A stretch of 6,313 bases of DNA from NCBI GenBank assembly GCA_025352435.1, contig JANXTN010000366.1, positions 1-6,313 on the forward strand, written 5' to 3'. How positions within the stretch are numbered: the stretch's first letter is position 1; each line of letters starts with the position of its first letter. This document shows positions 6,246-6,313 of this stretch, one piece after another. The notes below the pieces were generated by a model. The model did not search any database and had not been told where the DNA came from. It saw only the letters and a list, made by a program, of their open reading frames with translations. This DNA is from Ferruginibacter sp. GTDB lineage: Bacteria > Bacteroidota > Bacteroidia > Chitinophagales > Chitinophagaceae. The translations under genes were made by a program, and so were the position numbers.

Positions 6246-6275
6246 GCCCCTCCTAACCTCCCCGAAGGGAAGGGA
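6246..6275 (+). repeat. GC-rich CCTCCC intergenic repeat behind the Lrp-type gene
   Basis: The block GCCCCTCCTAACCTCCCC followed by GAAGGGAAGGGA begins six bases after the TAA. CCTCCCC (6257-6263) can pair imperfectly with GGGAAGG (6267-6273) around a GAA loop, with one C/A mismatch. It resembles the - strand reading of the block behind ahcY at 4055-4085 (CCTCCCTAA, then CCCTCCC, AAGG and AGGGA) and has the same sense relative to the gene it follows. No U-tract follows directly; a run TTTTTT lies only at 6305-6310. Confidence 0.55.
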
Positions 6276-6313
6276 AGACGAGGAAAGTGATAGAGGAGAT
6301 TAAGTTTTTTAAA

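Overview
The window (about 36-38% GC by eye) looks like a chromosomal segment of a free-living member of the Bacteroidota, probably near the Chitinophagaceae/Sphingobacteriia. The grounds are: no Shine-Dalgarno motifs before the starts; A/T-rich leaders; perfect matches to the Bacteroidota -7 promoter element TAnnTTTG; a periplasmic TlpA-like protein with a DUF4369-type N-terminus; a PdxJ of the 'NINK' type; and intergenic repeats of kinds common in this phylum. The lineage is inferred from these features and was not searched.

Layout. Positions 1-1686 hold the end of a tryptophan operon on the + strand: trpB, cut off by the left window edge, then a complete trpA after a 91-base gap. From 1757 to 2875 a secreted thioredoxin-fold protein of the TlpA/ResA type is read on +. 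It converges on pdxJ (3749-3030, - strand). The 154-base convergent gap carries short repeats that start right at both stop codons. A 336-base gap (3750-4085) follows, with the pdxJ upstream region, two neighbouring perfect palindromes, a strong intrinsic terminator for ahcY and a GC-rich repeat. ahcY (5414-4086, -) encodes S-adenosylhomocysteine hydrolase. Across a 324-base A/T-rich divergent gap lies an Lrp/AsnC-family regulator gene (5739-6239, +), followed by a second copy of the GC-rich repeat.

How the genes work together. TrpA and TrpB form tryptophan synthase, which uses pyridoxal 5'-phosphate (PLP). PdxJ makes pyridoxine 5'-phosphate, the precursor of that cofactor. AhcY clears S-adenosylhomocysteine in the methyl cycle, and the divergent Lrp-type regulator could sense an amino acid and act on the shared intergenic region, but nothing here proves that. 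These are core metabolic genes.

I see no new multi-gene system, defence island, prophage, CRISPR array, tRNA or rRNA. The most unusual material is non-coding: two repeat families placed immediately behind stop codons in the sense direction of the gene they follow, a pair of palindromes near 3900-3944, and a possible structured leader in front of ahcY.
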